Shown: in pieces, positions 1-7,547 of the stretch
How the letters are laid out: every line of letters begins with the position of its first letter
How positions within the stretch are numbered: the first letter of the stretch is position 1
Origin: CAYNFH01 sp964396385
GTDB lineage: Bacteria > Armatimonadota > Chthonomonadetes > Chthonomonadales > CAJBBX01
DNA: 28,671 bases
Assembly (NCBI GenBank): GCA_964396385.1
Contig: CAYNFH010000057.1
Location: 1 to 28,671 of the forward strand
Direction of reading: 5' to 3'
Position numbers and translations under genes: made by a program
Notes under the pieces: model-generated
Databases searched by the model: none
Seen by the model: the letters and a program-made list of their open reading frames with translations, nothing else
Told to the model about the DNA's origin: nothing

Positions 1-1307
1 CGGACCAGGGCCGGGTCAATGGGGATGTTGCCGTGCAGGTAGATGGACAGGATGTCCCTGGCGCTGCGGCGGTTGGGCCGGGTGACCTTGACCTTGCGGT
101 CGATACGCTCCGGGCGGAGGATTGCCGGGTCGATATAGTCGGGCCGGTTGGAGGTGAGCATCACCACCACATTTTCCAGGCCCACCAGGCCGTCCATCTC
201 CGCGGCGAACTGCGGCACCACGGTATTGGAGATGTTGAGCCACCGGCCGGAGGAGCGGGTGCGCAGGATGGACTCCGCCTCATCGATGAAGATGAAGACG
301 AGGTAGCCGTCCTTAGCCTTCTCGCGGGCGGTGGTGAAGATCTCGCGGACCATGCGCTCCGTCTCGCCCAGCCACATGTTGAGGATCTTGGGGCCGTTGA
401 TGTACATGAAGTACTCTTTGACGTCCCGCTTGGTCCGCTCACGGTACTCGCGCGTGAGGTTGTAGGCCGTGGCTTTGCCGATGAGCGTCTTGCCGCAGCC
501 GGGAGGGCCGAAGAGCAGGATGCCCTTGAGCGGCCGCTTCTCGAACTTGGCGAACAGGTCCGGGTAGAGCAGCGGGAGCTCGATGGCGTCTTTGATGACC
601 TGGATGGCCTCCTCCTGACCTCCGATCTTGCTCCAGGGCAGCTCCGGGACCTCCTCCAGGAAGTACTCCTGGGTCTCCTTGGCCGGGAAGTGCTCCAGGG
701 CGACCTTGAAGTTGGGCTCCACGCGCACCTCGTCGCCGGGCTTCAGGGTCTTCTCGTGCAGGTCCGTGGAGCGATAGATGACGCGGGACTGCATGCCCTG
801 CGAATCCATAGAGACGCGGAGGCGATCATCATCCACCACTTCGTTGATCTTGACCAGAGGGCCGCCAGGATGGTAGCCGAGGTCCCCGATGACGGTGAAC
901 GCCTCGTTGACCTTGACGCGCGTGCCGACATTGAAGCTGGGATCTTCCAGCTTGGGGTCCACGTTGGCGATGTACTCCTGGTCTCCCAGGGCGATCTGGA
1001 CGGCCTCCGAATCGTCGAGATTGCTAAGAAAGACGCCGATGCGGTTGGCCGGGGAGGTGAGCTTGTTGTAGGCCTCCTCGAACTCGGCGATGACCTTCTG
1101 GGCCTCCTCGAGCTGTTGCTCGTCTGTCTCCAGTTGGTGGCGGAGTAGGAGCAGGTGGTCCAGACGGGGGTCGTTGCGCGGGGTCATACGGATGATCTCG
1201 TTGAGGAGTCCGATGGCGCGCAGGTGGGTCTCGGGGAGGTTCCAGTCCGAAATCTCGTCCTCGTTGTTCATATCGTCAAAGCGGTTGCGGTTGCGATCTT
1301 TAGGCAT
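1..1307 (-). CDS. mpa: Proteasome-associated AAA ATPase (ARC/Mpa), C-terminus cut by window edge
   Basis: Hexameric ring ATPase that unfolds tagged proteins and threads them into the 20S proteasome in the cytoplasm. Reading the minus strand from ATG 1307 gives 435 uninterrupted codons to the window edge. A charged N-terminus is followed by a predicted coiled coil (about residues 35-85, rich in Leu/Glu), the region where ARC/Mpa proteins carry OB folds (about 90-230), and an AAA module. The module has Walker A GPPGCGKT (267-274, Lys273) and Walker B FIDEA (Asp342, Glu343), followed by a TSNRPD sensor-1-like segment. An AAGAGGAAG purine stretch just before the ATG serves as Shine-Dalgarno. Family members are about 590-610 residues, so roughly 150 C-terminal residues, including any gate-opening tail, lie outside. 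No Pup, PafA or proteasome subunit gene is in view. FtsH or Cdc48-type ATPases are less likely because of the coiled-coil plus OB layout. Confidence 0.93.
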   Translation of the reverse strand, partial: MPKDRNRNRFDDMNNEDEISDWNLPETHLRAIGLLNEIIRMTPRNDPRLDHLLLLRHQLETDEQQLEEAQKVIAEFEEAYNKLTSPANRIGVFLSNLDDSEAVQIALGDQEYIANVDPKLEDPSFNVGTRVKVNEAFTVIGDLGYHPGGPLVKINEVVDDDRLRVSMDSQGMQSRVIYRSTDLHEKTLKPGDEVRVEPNFKVALEHFPAKETQEYFLEEVPELPWSKIGGQEEAIQVIKDAIELPLLYPDLFAKFEKRPLKGILLFGPPGCGKTLIGKATAYNLTREYRERTKRDVKEYFMYINGPKILNMWLGETERMVREIFTTAREKAKDGYLVFIFIDEAESILRTRSSGRWLNISNTVVPQFAAEMDGLVGLENVVVMLTSNRPDYIDPAILRPERIDRKVKVTRPNRRSARDILSIYLHGNIPIDPALV

Positions 1308-1329
1308 TTCTTCCTCTTGCGGTGGCCCT

Positions 1330-1366
1330 GACCCCCTAACCCCTCTCCCAAGAACAGGACAGGGGG
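1330..1366. repeat. Palindromic repeat remnant, copy 1 (CCCCCT...AGGGGG)
   Basis: Starts with GACCCCCTAACC and closes with CAGGGGG, forming an imperfect inverted repeat. The same 12-base opening and the same closing run recur at 1593-1617. Likely a dispersed noncoding repeat, possibly a folded RNA or terminator-like element; function is not shown by the sequence. Confidence 0.5.
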
Positions 1367-1592
1367 AACCGTGTGGGCTCCCCGGAGTATTCCGGGCGGG
1401 TCCTGAATCTCCTCCGTCCGTTTGTATGGTAGAGGGAGGAGGCTCAGAAGTCAAGGCGCGGACCCAGGCCCGTGGTAACGGCCGCCGGACGGCTCTCAGG
1501 GCTTTGAGTATATCAGACTGTACGCGCCGTTGGAATGCGGAGTTTCCCGTCCGGGCGGGCGGGGCGCGGGCTGGCCGTTTGGGCAGGAGGCA

Positions 1593-1617
1593 GACCCCCT
1601 AACCGCCTGGCAGGGGG
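1593..1617. repeat. Palindromic repeat remnant, copy 2
   Basis: Shares GACCCCCTAACC and CAGGGGG with the copy at 1330-1366 but has a shorter centre. Two copies within 300 bases of one spacer suggest duplication or repeated insertion. Confidence 0.45.
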
Positions 1618-1770
1618 CACTTTCCAGCGAACGCAGCATGCCTACGAAGTTTCGTAAGCGCGAGGGAACGCTCCGACCTCACAACCGTCCCCAGGCAGGA
1701 GGTGGAGGGGAGGCGCAGAATCCGTATCCGTCGGGGAATCGGGTATACGGGGCCACGGGGAGACGTTAAC

Positions 1771-2904
1771 ATGGCTGAAGTCAAAGTTCCGTTCTACGGC
1801 CACGTCCGCCAGTACCGCAACATCCAGCGAGAGATAGACGATGCGATCCGCTCCGTCCTGGAGAGCGGCCAGTACGTAATGGGGCCGGCCGTCCCGCGGT
1901 TTGAGGGCGAGCTGGCCGCGTACGCCGGGATGCAGCACGCCGTAGGGGTGAACTCCGGCACCGATGCCCTGTGGCTTGCCTTCCTGGCACTGGGCATCCA
2001 GCCCGGAGACGAGATCATCACGGCCGGCAATACCTTTTTTGCCACTGCCGAAGCGATATGGATCATCGGGGCCAAAGCGGTCCTTGTGGACGTAGACCCG
2101 AAGACGCGTAACATCGATCCGGCGCGCGTGGAGGCGGCGGTTACCCCGGGCACGCGCGCTATCGTACCAGTCCACCTGTACGGGCTCTGCGCCGACATGC
2201 CTGCTATCAGCGAGATCGCGCGGAAGCGCGGCCTGATGGTGGTGGAGGACAACGCGCAGGCCATCGACGGCCACGGCGACAACTGGAAGATAGGCCAGTT
2301 GAGCGACGCGGTCTGCACAAGCTTCATCATCCAGAAGAACCTGGGCACCTTCGGCGACGGCGGAGCGGTGATCACGGATCGCGAGGACGTTGCCAACACC
2401 GTCCTGCGCCTGCGGAACCACGGGTCCGTGAAGCGGTCCGTGCACAGCATGGGTTACAACAGCCGGCTTGACGACATCCATGCCGCGGTCCTGAGCGTGA
2501 AGCTCAAGTACATAACCCGGTGGACCGACCGGAGGCGCGCCATCGCGGCCCGGTACTCGGCCGGACTCAAAGGCACTTCGCTCACCCTCCCTTACGAACC
2601 GGCCGGATACCGGCACGTGTACCATCTTTATGTGGTCGAGCATCCCGAGCGGGACAGCCTGGAGCGGTTTCTGCTGGAATCGGGCATCGACGCGAAGCTC
2701 CACTACCCCATCGCCATCCACCAGCAGGAGGGCTACCCGTGGGGCAAGCTCGCCGAGCCGCCAGCGCGGGAGGCTGCCAATCTGCCTCATGTAGAGCGGA
2801 ACGCCGCCCAGTGCCTCTCTCTGCCCATGTTCCCAGAGCTGACGGACGACGAGGTGGACTACGTTATCGATCGCTGCGTTGAGTGGGATCGTCGGAACAG
2901 ATGA
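1771..2904 (+). CDS. DegT/DnrJ/EryC1 family PLP-dependent sugar aminotransferase
   Basis: Predicted to transfer an amino group, usually from glutamate, to a keto-sugar nucleotide (cytoplasmic, PLP-dependent). The 377-residue length is typical. Visible family marks are the NSGTDAL cofactor loop, PGDEIITAGNTF, VPVHLYGLCADM, VEDNAQAIDG, and the Schiff-base lysine in QKNLGTFGDGGA (Lys189). The lysine separates it from the dehydrase branch, which has histidine there; compare the rfbH product later in this window. Start ATG 1771 is chosen for its GGGGAGA ribosome site seven bases upstream; an in-frame ATG at 1702 gives an Arg-rich extension with no family resemblance. Spacing to the next gene is 37 bases, so the two are probably co-transcribed. 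The exact sugar substrate cannot be read from the sequence. Confidence 0.9.
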   Translation: MAEVKVPFYGHVRQYRNIQREIDDAIRSVLESGQYVMGPAVPRFEGELAAYAGMQHAVGVNSGTDALWLAFLALGIQPGDEIITAGNTFFATAEAIWIIGAKAVLVDVDPKTRNIDPARVEAAVTPGTRAIVPVHLYGLCADMPAISEIARKRGLMVVEDNAQAIDGHGDNWKIGQLSDAVCTSFIIQKNLGTFGDGGAVITDREDVANTVLRLRNHGSVKRSVHSMGYNSRLDDIHAAVLSVKLKYITRWTDRRRAIAARYSAGLKGTSLTLPYEPAGYRHVYHLYVVEHPERDSLERFLLESGIDAKLHYPIAIHQQEGYPWGKLAEPPAREAANLPHVERNAAQCLSLPMFPELTDDEVDYVIDRCVEWDRRNR

Positions 2905-2941
2905 TGCCTTCGGCTCCCAATTCTGGCGGGAAGCGGAACAG

Positions 2942-4006
2942 ATGAAGGTCTATAGGGTCATTGTGGTTGGGATGGGTAAGCGCGGACGGCACCATGCCGC
3001 TGCGTTCAAGAACGATCCCCGGTTTGAGCTGGTGGCGGTCTGCTCGCGAGACCGGGACAAGGCAGAGCAGGCCGCGGCCGAGCTCGGCGTGCCGCGCTTC
3101 GGCAATGATCCCTTGGCGCTTGCCCGGGACGTGCGCGCCGACGTGTTCTGCTTCTGTACGCCTCCGGACGTCCGGCTGGGCCTCATCGAGGCGGGTATCG
3201 GGTCCGGCACCAAGCTGATTGCCTACGAAAAGCCGATGGCGCTCAGCATGAACGAAGCGATCGCGATCCGCAAAGCGGTTCAGGACGCGGGCGTGAAGAC
3301 GGTGGTGAGCCACCAGCATCGGTACGGGCAGCACTACCGCAAGGTGAAAGAGATCATCGATAGCGGCGCGCTGGGCAGGGTCCACACGGTCTATGGGCAC
3401 GCGACCGGCTGGATGATGCACCTCCTCACCCACCTGATCGACTACATGCGCTGGTTTAACGGCGGCGCGGAGGCCGAGTGGGTGATGGGCCAGGCGGCTG
3501 GGCGCGGGAAGCTGGCGGATGCGCATCCCTCCCCGGACATGGTGGCGGGCGTCATTCAGTTCTCGAACGGCGTCCGCGGCTGGGTGGAAGCCGGGGCGGG
3601 CGCCCCCGACGTGCCGGAGGTGGAATACTGGTGGCGGAAGTGCCGCATTGGCGCGCAGGGCACGGACGGGTTCGCGGAGGTGTTGACGGGCGCCGGCTGG
3701 CGGGTGGTGACGGCGAAGGGGGCTGTGCGGGGCGAAGGCTGCATGAACTATGACCTGGACATGCCGCCTTACGTGCGTGACATGGCTCGCTGGCTGGACG
3801 ACGATGGTCAGGTCCATCCTTGCAACGGGGAGAGCGCGTATCATGGCTTTGAGATTGCGATGGCGATGCTCAGGTCGATTGTAGAGCGCGGGCAGGTGAA
3901 GCTGCCTCTGGGCCCCGGCGAGCCGGAGGTGGAGGCGCTGAGCCGGGTTCTGCCGGACCGGCCGGTGCTGGTTTCGTGCGCATCGAACCGGAAGGAGTAC
4001 GGGTGA
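2942..4006 (+). CDS. Gfo/Idh/MocA family NAD(P)-dependent oxidoreductase
   Basis: Predicted cytoplasmic sugar or sugar-nucleotide dehydrogenase. The N-terminal Rossmann fold opens with VVGMGKRGRHH (about residues 8-18). The family EKP motif sits in YEKPMAL (Glu96, Lys97, Pro98), and a His-rich segment SHQHRYGQHYRKVKEII begins the substrate domain. Length is 354 residues, as usual. ATG 2942 gives the normal N-terminus directly before the Rossmann strand and has a GGGAAGCGGA purine tract upstream; an earlier TTG at 2879 would overlap the preceding gene. DegT and Gfo/Idh enzymes often work in sequence, the dehydrogenase making the ketone that the aminotransferase uses, so the pair may form a small amino-sugar module. 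That is inference; the specific compound is unknown. Confidence 0.88.
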   Translation: MKVYRVIVVGMGKRGRHHAAAFKNDPRFELVAVCSRDRDKAEQAAAELGVPRFGNDPLALARDVRADVFCFCTPPDVRLGLIEAGIGSGTKLIAYEKPMALSMNEAIAIRKAVQDAGVKTVVSHQHRYGQHYRKVKEIIDSGALGRVHTVYGHATGWMMHLLTHLIDYMRWFNGGAEAEWVMGQAAGRGKLADAHPSPDMVAGVIQFSNGVRGWVEAGAGAPDVPEVEYWWRKCRIGAQGTDGFAEVLTGAGWRVVTAKGAVRGEGCMNYDLDMPPYVRDMARWLDDDGQVHPCNGESAYHGFEIAMAMLRSIVERGQVKLPLGPGEPEVEALSRVLPDRPVLVSCASNRKEYG

Positions 4007-4069
4007 ATCGTCGCGGGTTGCCTCGTTTCGCCCGGCACTCCAACTTCCTGGGACTCTGGGAGAGCAAAC

Positions 4070-5635
4070 GTGAGAGAGAGAGGCATGTCACGGCGTAGCG
4101 TGCTGAAGGGAGTTGGGGCGGGATTAGTGATGGGAGTGGTGGGTGAGATGATAGCTGGAAAGAGTGATGCGACGGCCGTCTGGAGCGGGAGGCTGCCGAG
4201 GACACGGCCCAAGGGGGTGGGGATTCCCCCATCGGCTGTGATGGGGTTTCTGGACGCGGTGGAACAGAAGTTGGGCGGCCTGCACAGCGTCATGCTGCTG
4301 CGACACGGCCATGTGGCAGCGGAGGGATGGTGGTCGCCATACGGACCGCAACACCCGCACATGCTCTACTCGCTAAGCAAGAGCTTCACCTCCACGGCGG
4401 TGGGCCTGGCGGTCTCGGAGGGCCACTTTACGCTGGAGGACTCGGTCATCTCCTTTTTCCCGGAGGAGCTACCGGCGACGGTGAGCCCGAATTTGGCGGC
4501 CATGCGGGTCCGCCACCTCATCACTATGGGCACCGGGCACGATAAGGACGCAACCGGGGCTACCTTTGGCGCGCCGGACGGGAACTGGGTGCGGGCGTTC
4601 CTGTCGCTGCCGGTTGAGCATGAGCCGGGCAGCAAGTTTGTGTACAACACGGCCGCCACGTTCATGCTCTCCGCCATTGTACAGAGTAGGACGGGCTCTA
4701 CTGTGCTGAAGTACCTGACGCCTCGGCTGTTCGAGCCGCTGGACATCCAGGGTGCCACGTGGGAGACCTCTCCGCGGGGCATCAACGTGGGCGGGTCCGG
4801 GCTGAGCGTGAAGACGGAGGATATCGCCAAGTTCGGGCAGCTCTACCTGCAGAAGGGCCGTTGGTACGGGCGGCAGCTCATTCCCGAGGCCTGGGTGAAG
4901 GAGGCGACTTCCAAGCACATCGACAATGGTACGGATCCCAATAGCGACTGGGCGCAGGGCTACGGCTACCAGTTCTGGCGCTGCCGGCACGGCGCCTACC
5001 GCGGGGACGGGGCCTTCGGGCAGTATTGCGTGGTGATGCCGGACCAGGACGCGGTGCTGGCCATCACGAGCGGCGTCTCTGACATGCAGGCCGTGCTGAA
5101 CGCGGCATGGGAGAATCTGCTGCCGCAAATGTCGGCGGACGACGGACGAAGGACGGGCGAACCCGGAGCGCATGCGGTGCCGCCGGAAGATGCGGCGCTG
5201 CACCGGCGGATTGCCAGTCTGGCGCTTCGGCCCCCGGAAGGGACGGGCTTCTCCCCCACCGCGGCGCGGCTGTCCGGGAAGTCGTACCAACTGGAACCAA
5301 ACGGTCTGAAACTGCGGTCGACAACGCTCGCGTTTTCCGGCGATGGCTGCAGCATTACGCTCACTGATGACCACGGTCAGCAGCGGTTTGAGGCGGGCGG
5401 AAGCCAATGGCTCCACGGGCAGCGGCGCCTGCCCGGCCGCGCGGACCTGATGAAGGTGGCCTCACGCGGCGCGTGGACGGACGAAGATACCTATGTGACC
5501 AAGGTCTGCTTCTTCGAGACCCCCTACATCCAGACGCTCACATGGCGATTCAGCGGGGATCGGCTCGCGCTGGACGTGAAGCAGAATGTGGCGTTCGGCC
5601 AGACGGAGTGGAAGGCGGAGGGGGTGGCCGGATGA
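4070..5635 (+). CDS. Tat-exported serine hydrolase, beta-lactamase/class C fold
   Basis: Secreted or periplasmic serine hydrolase of the penicillin-binding/class C beta-lactamase superfamily. The N-terminus shows a twin-arginine signal (SRRSVLKG followed by a Gly/Val-rich hydrophobic run), which points to folded export. The catalytic SxxK tetrad is SLSK (Ser101, Lys104, numbered from GTG 4070) and the second motif is YNT (Tyr192). After the catalytic region (to about residue 345) there is a Gly/Arg/Asp-rich linker and a beta-rich C-terminal domain of about 130 residues. The start is uncertain. GTG 4070 has GGGAG well placed; ATG 4085 also preserves the Tat motif but has its purines too close. 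The linker near 5137-5157 contains three GGACGNN heptads. Substrate, whether peptidoglycan peptide, ester or beta-lactam, cannot be told. Confidence 0.88.
   Translation: MRERGMSRRSVLKGVGAGLVMGVVGEMIAGKSDATAVWSGRLPRTRPKGVGIPPSAVMGFLDAVEQKLGGLHSVMLLRHGHVAAEGWWSPYGPQHPHMLYSLSKSFTSTAVGLAVSEGHFTLEDSVISFFPEELPATVSPNLAAMRVRHLITMGTGHDKDATGATFGAPDGNWVRAFLSLPVEHEPGSKFVYNTAATFMLSAIVQSRTGSTVLKYLTPRLFEPLDIQGATWETSPRGINVGGSGLSVKTEDIAKFGQLYLQKGRWYGRQLIPEAWVKEATSKHIDNGTDPNSDWAQGYGYQFWRCRHGAYRGDGAFGQYCVVMPDQDAVLAITSGVSDMQAVLNAAWENLLPQMSADDGRRTGEPGAHAVPPEDAALHRRIASLALRPPEGTGFSPTAARLSGKSYQLEPNGLKLRSTTLAFSGDGCSITLTDDHGQQRFEAGGSQWLHGQRRLPGRADLMKVASRGAWTDEDTYVTKVCFFETPYIQTLTWRFSGDRLALDVKQNVAFGQTEWKAEGVAG
5137..5157 (+). 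repeat. Three GGACGNN heptads inside the serine hydrolase linker
   Basis: GGACGAC, GGACGAA and GGACGGG follow one another in frame at the junction between the catalytic domain and the C-terminal domain. The same heptad family (GGACGGA) occurs in two other coding sequences of this window, at 13864-13891 and, inverted, at 28202-28229. Confidence 0.6.
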
Positions 5636-5647
5636 CAAGTTGACAAG

Positions 5648-6268
5648 GTGAACACGATCCGTAGGTTCGCAACTGAATGCCGTCGGAGGAAACAGTGCGA
5701 TTCAGAGGGACACCGCCGATTCCGTGGTTCGGCGCGGCTGGTAGCCGTCGGGTTGACGGTCCTCCTCGGAGTATGGGGCTGGTTCGCCAGCCGGCAGACG
5801 CTGGTTTGGTACGTGAGCCCACAGATTCATGGGAAACGGGTGCGCATCCTCATACCCAGGGGCTGGGCTCCCGAGCAGGAAGCCTACAGCGACGGACCTG
5901 GACAGGTTTTCATCCGGCTGAAACCACCCGATCCAGCGCCCCGCTGGCCGCAGTGGCTTGGGTGGTTGAACCCAGGGACGGAGGAGGCCAGCGTCCAACT
6001 GACAGTGGACTCAAACTACCAGTTCCTGAGACTCGACCGGGGCATGATATGGTTTGAAGACGCTTCCCGTGCAAAGGATTCGTCCCGCACTCTCCTTTAC
6101 CAGGAGCGGAGCGAAGGTGTAGATGTAACTGGGAACCTATTCGTGGCGGCGCGCGAGGTGACCACTGCCGATAGACGGCACGGCGTAATGGTGGTATACC
6201 GCCGCCAGTCCAGATCGACCTTCAATTCCACGCACTCCGCCATCTGCAACAGCGTGCGGATACAGTAG
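5648..6268 (+). CDS. Hypothetical membrane-anchored protein
   Basis: I do not recognise this 206-residue protein. A basic N-terminus (many Arg/Lys in the first 30 residues) precedes one hydrophobic segment at about residues 30-47 (LVAVGLTVLLGVWGWF), so most of the chain should lie outside the membrane. The rest is rich in Arg, Trp and beta-forming residues, with no cysteine pattern or catalytic motif visible. The start is the GTG at 5648, only 12 bases after the serine hydrolase stop. Co-transcription is likely, and it may share that gene's envelope role. GC content looks slightly lower than in the neighbours. The N-terminal start is weakly supported because no strong ribosome site is present. 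Confidence 0.6.
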   Translation: MNTIRRFATECRRRKQCDSEGHRRFRGSARLVAVGLTVLLGVWGWFASRQTLVWYVSPQIHGKRVRILIPRGWAPEQEAYSDGPGQVFIRLKPPDPAPRWPQWLGWLNPGTEEASVQLTVDSNYQFLRLDRGMIWFEDASRAKDSSRTLLYQERSEGVDVTGNLFVAAREVTTADRRHGVMVVYRRQSRSTFNSTHSAICNSVRIQ

Positions 6269-6274
6269 TTCGCT

Positions 6275-6526
6275 CTAGTGCCGAGGCAGGTTAGCTTTCA
6301 TCTCTTCCCACTCCCTCGTGCGCGATTCGATTTCTTGTGGATCGTCCGTACGATCTTCAGCCTCCCATTCGGCGAAAAGGACGAGTCTGGGATCCCCTGG
6401 CAACTGCCGGTTTGCGGATTCGGCAATCACGCTCTCCAGGTAGGTGGTCAGCGACATTCCCCGTGCCGCGGCTTGCGCCCGGACACGCTGTTCCACTTGG
6501 GCTGGTAGTTCTAAGATAACGGTCAT
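6275..6526 (-). CDS. Small ribbon-helix-helix-like protein, possible orphan antitoxin
   Basis: An 83-residue protein opening MTVILELPAQVEQRV, then RAQAAARGMSLTTYLESVIAE, followed by an acidic tail rich in Glu/Asp/Trp. A beta strand, two helices and a charged tail are typical of antitoxin-like DNA-binding proteins that regulate their own transcription and bind a toxin through the tail. ATG 6526 is chosen because TAAGGAGC lies at the correct distance and because the promoter listed at 6558-6587 places transcription start about 25 bases upstream; a longer reading would begin inside the -10 box. No PIN or RelE-like toxin gene is adjacent: the downstream neighbour on this strand is the convergent hypothetical gene. 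It is therefore an orphan, or the toxin has been lost. Confidence 0.65.
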   Translation of the reverse strand: MTVILELPAQVEQRVRAQAAARGMSLTTYLESVIAESANRQLPGDPRLVLFAEWEAEDRTDDPQEIESRTREWEEMKANLPRH

Positions 6527-6557
6527 AGCGATGCTCCTTAGGTCGCGTTCTGAAGCC

Positions 6558-6587
6558 ATTATATCCTGCGGCTAGCTGGTGTCCGAA
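6558..6587 (-). promoter_or_regulatory. Predicted sigma70 promoter of the antitoxin-like gene
   Basis: On the minus strand TTCGGA (6587-6582), 18 bases and TATAAT (6563-6558). The -10 is full consensus, the -35 weak. Transcription would start near 6551, leaving a leader of about 25 bases that contains the TAAGGAG site. Confidence 0.55.
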
Positions 6588-6617
6588 CCCGTTCGCGCAT
6601 CAGCGAAGCTCCCCTAC

Positions 6618-7547
6618 TCACTCGGACCGGTGCCGGCCGTAAGGACCCCGGCTGAGGGCGGTGGTGGCGCGGAGGGTGTGGCCGTCCGAGGTGATGGTGA
6701 TGGCGCCGTCCAGGTCTGTGCGGAGCACCCGGATTCCGCGGGTGGCCAGACGCTGGAGCACCTCCGGATGCGGGTGGCCGAACTGGTTGCGGATGCCCGC
6801 GGAGACGATGGCAAGCTTCGGGTGTACTGCGTCCAGGAACTCTTCGCTGGAAGACGTACGGCTGCCGTGGTGGCCCAGCTTGAGCACGTCCGCGCGCAGG
6901 TCCAGGCCGCTTGCGATAATGTCCTGTTCGGCGGGCTCCTCCGCATCCCCGGTTAGCATCACCGCCGTCTCCCCTTCTCTTACCCGCACGACCAGGCTGC
7001 CGTTGTTATCCGCGTGGGCGCGGTCCGGCGGTACGTCTCCTCCCGGCGGATTGAGCACATCGGCGACCACACCGTCACGGAAGTCGAGCTTCTGGCCGCG
7101 GCGGACGGTGACGATGGGCACGCCCAGCCGGCGGGCAGTGTTGAGCGCCCGGGTATAGGAAGCGGACGTGAGCGTGAGACCCGAGATTAGGACCCGGCCC
7201 ACGCGGACGCGCTCCAGAATGGAGGAGGCGCCCCCGACGTGGTCGTCATCCGGGTGCGTGAGCAGCAGTGCATCCACCGAGTTGATTCCCTGAGTGCGGA
7301 GGAACGGGACCACCACGCGGCGGCCCTCATCATCGTAGGGCGAGGCGCGGCCGGCATCCACAATGAGGGTGTGACCAGCGGGCGTGCGGACGATTATGGA
7401 GTCCCCCTGCCCCACGTCCAGAAAGGTGACGGTGAGAAGCGGGACCGGCGAGAGGGCACGCGCCCAGAGCCAGGCGGAGAGGGCGAGGAACGGCAGCGCG
7501 AATGCGATGAAAGCACGCCTGGGATGCGTGTGAAGGGGTGAGGTCAT
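6618..7547 (-). CDS. ComEC C-terminal-type metallo-beta-lactamase hydrolase as a separate protein
   Basis: The 309-residue product matches the hydrolase part of ComEC/Rec2, thought to act on incoming DNA on the outer face of the membrane. It has one N-terminal hydrophobic segment (about residues 10-30, AFIAFALPFLALSAWLWA), then VTFLDVGQGDSIIV, the metal motif THPDDDHVGG, NNGSLVVRV, LTGDAEEPAE, LGHHGSRTS and a final FGHPHPEVL. All of these are hallmarks of the ComEC hydrolase module. ATG 7547 overlaps the stop of the upstream comEC channel gene as ATGA, so translation is probably coupled. A longer upstream reading is a Pro/His/Arg-rich shadow of the comEC gene. In most bacteria both modules are one protein; here they are two genes. 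Confidence 0.9.
   Translation of the reverse strand: MTSPLHTHPRRAFIAFALPFLALSAWLWARALSPVPLLTVTFLDVGQGDSIIVRTPAGHTLIVDAGRASPYDDEGRRVVVPFLRTQGINSVDALLLTHPDDDHVGGASSILERVRVGRVLISGLTLTSASYTRALNTARRLGVPIVTVRRGQKLDFRDGVVADVLNPPGGDVPPDRAHADNNGSLVVRVREGETAVMLTGDAEEPAEQDIIASGLDLRADVLKLGHHGSRTSSSEEFLDAVHPKLAIVSAGIRNQFGHPHPEVLQRLATRGIRVLRTDLDGAITITSDGHTLRATTALSRGPYGRHRSE

Larger units (their letters stand above)
1308..1770. other. Gene-free spacer between divergent genes, 463 bases
   Basis: I see no convincing gene here; the open frames lack ribosome sites and family resemblance. The spacer separates the minus-strand proteasome ATPase from the plus-strand aminotransferase, so it must hold both promoters. 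A TATACT-like hexamer on the minus strand near 1508-1513 is the only plausible -10 I noticed, without a good -35. It also contains two copies of a GACCCCCTAACC palindromic repeat, listed separately. Confidence 0.6.

Noticed and set aside
33..1148. Long plus-strand open frame of 371 codons at the left end
   Set aside because: It is antisense to the proteasome ATPase, whose Walker motifs and continuous family pattern are clear; its Val/Leu/Asp/Gly-rich composition is typical of a GC-rich shadow frame.
4007..4069. Possible repeat remnant (GGGTTGCCTCGTTTCGCCCG) between the oxidoreductase and the hydrolase
   Set aside because: Only one copy is seen in the window and no convincing inverted arm, so I cannot support it as an element.
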